The notes under the pieces were generated by a model. That model saw only the letters and a list, made by a program, of their open reading frames with translations, searched no databases and had not been told where the DNA came from. Positions 61,543-64,000 of a stretch of 64,000 bases of DNA are shown here, in pieces (positions within the stretch are counted from its first letter, which is position 1; every line of letters starts with the position of its first letter). Source of the DNA: Paraspadella gotoi (taxonomy: Eukaryota; Chaetognatha); the NCBI GenBank assembly GCA_051294375.1, contig CM119263.1, positions 24,904,688 to 24,968,687 of the forward strand, written 5' to 3'. Both the position numbers and the translations under genes were made by a program.

Positions 61543-61898
61543 CTTTTTTTTTTGTTTCTGTATTTTCTTCTTTCCTTTTTTTTTTACTTGTTCTCCTTTT
61601 TTCTTTTGTTTTTGTATTTTCTCCTTTTATTTTCTCTCTTTATTTTTAATTTTATTTTTTTTTTTCTTCCCTTATTTTTTTATTGTTTTTTTTTTTTTTG
61701 TTTGTTTTTTTTCTTTCTGATGTTTTTTTTTTTTTCTTTTGTGTTTTTTCTGTTTCCTCTTTCTTTTCAGTATTTTTTTATTTTTTTTTTTTTTTTTTTT
61801 TGTTTTTTTTTTTTTTTTTTTTTTTTTATTTTTTTTTTTTTTTATTTTCCTTTTTTTTTTTTTCTTCTTTTATTTTTTTGTAGTTTCTACCCCCTTTT

Positions 61899-61934
<36 letters not shown>

Positions 61935-62025
61935 CCTTTCTTTTTTGTCTTTTTTTCCTTATTGTTTGTTTTTTTTTTGTTTTTTTCTTTTTATTTTTTT
62001 TTTTTGTTTTTTTTTTTTTTTTTAT

Positions 62026-62064
<39 letters not shown>

Positions 62065-62256
62065 TTCCCCTTTTTTTTTTTTTTTTTTTTCTTTTTTTTT
62101 TTTTTTCTTTTTTTTTTTTTTTTCCTTTTTTTTTTTTTTTTTCTTTTTTTTTTTTTATTTTTTTTGTATTCTTTTTCTTGTTTTCTTTTTTTTTTTTTTT
62201 TTTTTTTTTTTTCTTTTTTTTTTTCCCTTTTTTTTTCTTTATTTATTTTTTTTTTT

Positions 62257-62292
<36 letters not shown>

Positions 62293-62498
62293 TGTTATTT
62301 TTTTTTTTTTTTTTTTCATATTTTTTTTTTTTTTTTTTTTTTTTATTTTCTTTTTCCCATTTTTTATTTTTTTTTTTTTTTTTTATTTTTTTAGTTTGTC
62401 TTCTTTTTTGTTTGTTTTTCTTTTTTTTTCCCATATTTTTTATTTTTTTTTTTTCTTTTTTTTTTTTTTTCTCTTTTGTTCTTTATTTTTGTTTTTTT

Positions 62499-62540
<42 letters not shown>

Positions 62541-62687
62541 TTTATTTTTTTTTTTTCTTTTTCTTTTTTTCTTTTTTTTTTTTTTTGTTTTTTTTTCTTT
62601 TTGATTCCTTTTTTTGTTCTTTTATTTTTTTTTTTTATTTTTTTTTTTTTTTTTTTTTTCTTTTTTTTTTTTTTTTTGTTTTTTTTT

Positions 62688-62719
<32 letters not shown>

Positions 62720-62968
62720 TTTTTCCTTTTTTTTTTTTTTTTCCTTATTTTTTTTTATTTTTTCTTTTTATTTTAGTTTTTTTTATTTTTTTTTGTTTTT
62801 TTCTTTTTTTTTTTTTTTTTTTTTTTTATTTTTATTTTTTATTTTTATCTTTGTTTTTTATATATCTGTTTTTCTTTTTTTTTTCTTTCTTTCTTTTATT
62901 TTTTTTTTTTTTTTTTTTTTTATGTTCCCTCATTCTTTTTTTTTTTATTTTTTTTTTTCATTTATTTT

Positions 62969-63000
<32 letters not shown>

Positions 63001-63573
63001 TTATTTATGTTTTATGATTTTTTTTTCTGTGTGTTTTTTTTTTTTTTTTTTTTTCCTTTTTTTTTTTTTTTTCTGTTTTTTTTTTTTTTTTTTTTTTTTT
63101 TTTCTTTTTTTTTTCTCTTTCTTTTTTTCCTCTTCTTTTTTTTTTTTATTTTTTTTTTGATTTTTTGTGTTTTTTCCTTCTTTTTTTTTTACTTTTTTTT
63201 TTTTTTTAATTTTATTTTTTTTTTTTCCTTTCTTATTATTATTCTTTCATTTCTTATTTTATTTTTTTATTTTTTTTTTTGTTTTGTTTCTTTTTTTTTT
63301 TTTTTTTTTTTTTTTTTCCTTCTTTTTTATTTGTTGTTATCCTTTTTTTTTTCTTTTTTTTTTTTCCTTTATTGTTTTCTTTTTTTTTTTTTTTTTTTTT
63401 CTTTTTTTATTGTTTTTTTTTTTTTTTTATCTTTTCGTTTTTTTTTTTCTTTCTTTCAATGTTTTTTTTTTATTTTTTTTTATTTTTTTTTTTTTTTTTT
63501 CCCTTTTATTTTATCTAATCTTATTTTTTTTTTATTTTTTTTGTTTTTTTTTTTATTTCCTTCCTTTTGTTTT

Positions 63574-63604
<31 letters not shown>

Positions 63605-63643
63605 TCTTTCTTTTTTTTTTATTTTTGAATTTATTTTTGTCTT

Positions 63644-63679
<36 letters not shown>

Positions 63680-64000
63680 CCTTTTTCTTTTTCGATTTTT
63701 TTTATTTTTGTTTTTTTCCTTTCTTTTTTTTTTTTTTTTTTTTTTATTTTATTTCTTTTTTTATTTTTTTTTTCTTTTTTTTTTTTCTTTTGTTTATGTG
63801 TTTTTATTTTATTTTTGTTTTTTTTGTTTTTTTTTTTTTTTTGTTTCTTTGTTTTTTTTTATATTATTCTTTTTTTTCTTTTTTTTTTTTTTCTTTTTTT
63901 TTTTTCTTTTTTTATTTTTTTTTCTTTTTTTTCTTTTTTTTTTTTTTCCTTTTTTTTTTCTTTTTTTTAATTTTTTTTATTTTTGTCTCTTTACTTTTTC
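61321..64000 (+). repeat. Poly(T)-dominated tract with A/G interruptions
   Basis: Returns sharply to T-dominated sequence, but here the interruptions include many single A and G as well as C. Runs off the window. Confidence 0.97.

Overview
The window looks like a gene-poor stretch of an arthropod nuclear genome; crustacean or chelicerate is my guess. It has spliced genes with GT-AG introns, an insect-type nicotinic acetylcholine receptor alpha subunit, dense (GA)n/(CT)n, (AAAG)n and (GAC)n microsatellites, tRNA-derived SINE-like elements, and many N gaps. The assembly is rough: several gaps are exactly 25 N, two gaps have the same sequence on both sides, a 2-kb duplicate is riddled with small deletions, and the last 9.8 kb is almost pure T/C.

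All supported genes are on the minus strand. (1) At 17298-12770 is a complete four-coding-exon nicotinic acetylcholine receptor alpha subunit (586 residues as modelled). Its first exon is in frame with an uninterrupted ORF that begins 3.15 kb further upstream, at 20451. (2) At 46175-45861 is an orphan first coding exon of unknown identity with a strong splice donor. (3) At 53307-47026 is a DEG/ENaC-type channel subunit that I rebuilt exon by exon (16 exons). It has an unusual pore (A-F-C where G-x-S is expected), a probable GC-AG intron, and two places where the frame does not close. (4) At 54143-53613 are the last two exons of an aromatic-L-amino-acid decarboxylase-like enzyme; its 5' part is lost in the T-rich tract.

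Layout: 0.1-12.7 kb is intergenic with a 72-bp tandem array and a 490-bp-period duplication. 12.7-20.5 kb is the receptor locus. 20.5-45.7 kb is repeat- and gap-rich intergenic DNA, including a rearranged 2-kb duplication (28.1-30.8 versus 33.6-35.7 kb). 45.8-54.1 kb is a compact run of minus-strand genes. 54.2-64.0 kb is pyrimidine-only low-complexity sequence, probably an artefact.

The three recognised genes all belong to neuronal signalling: a transmitter-gated channel, a sodium-channel relative and a monoamine-synthesis enzyme. Nothing in the sequence shows that they are co-regulated; the decarboxylase stop codon and the channel start are only about 300 bp apart.
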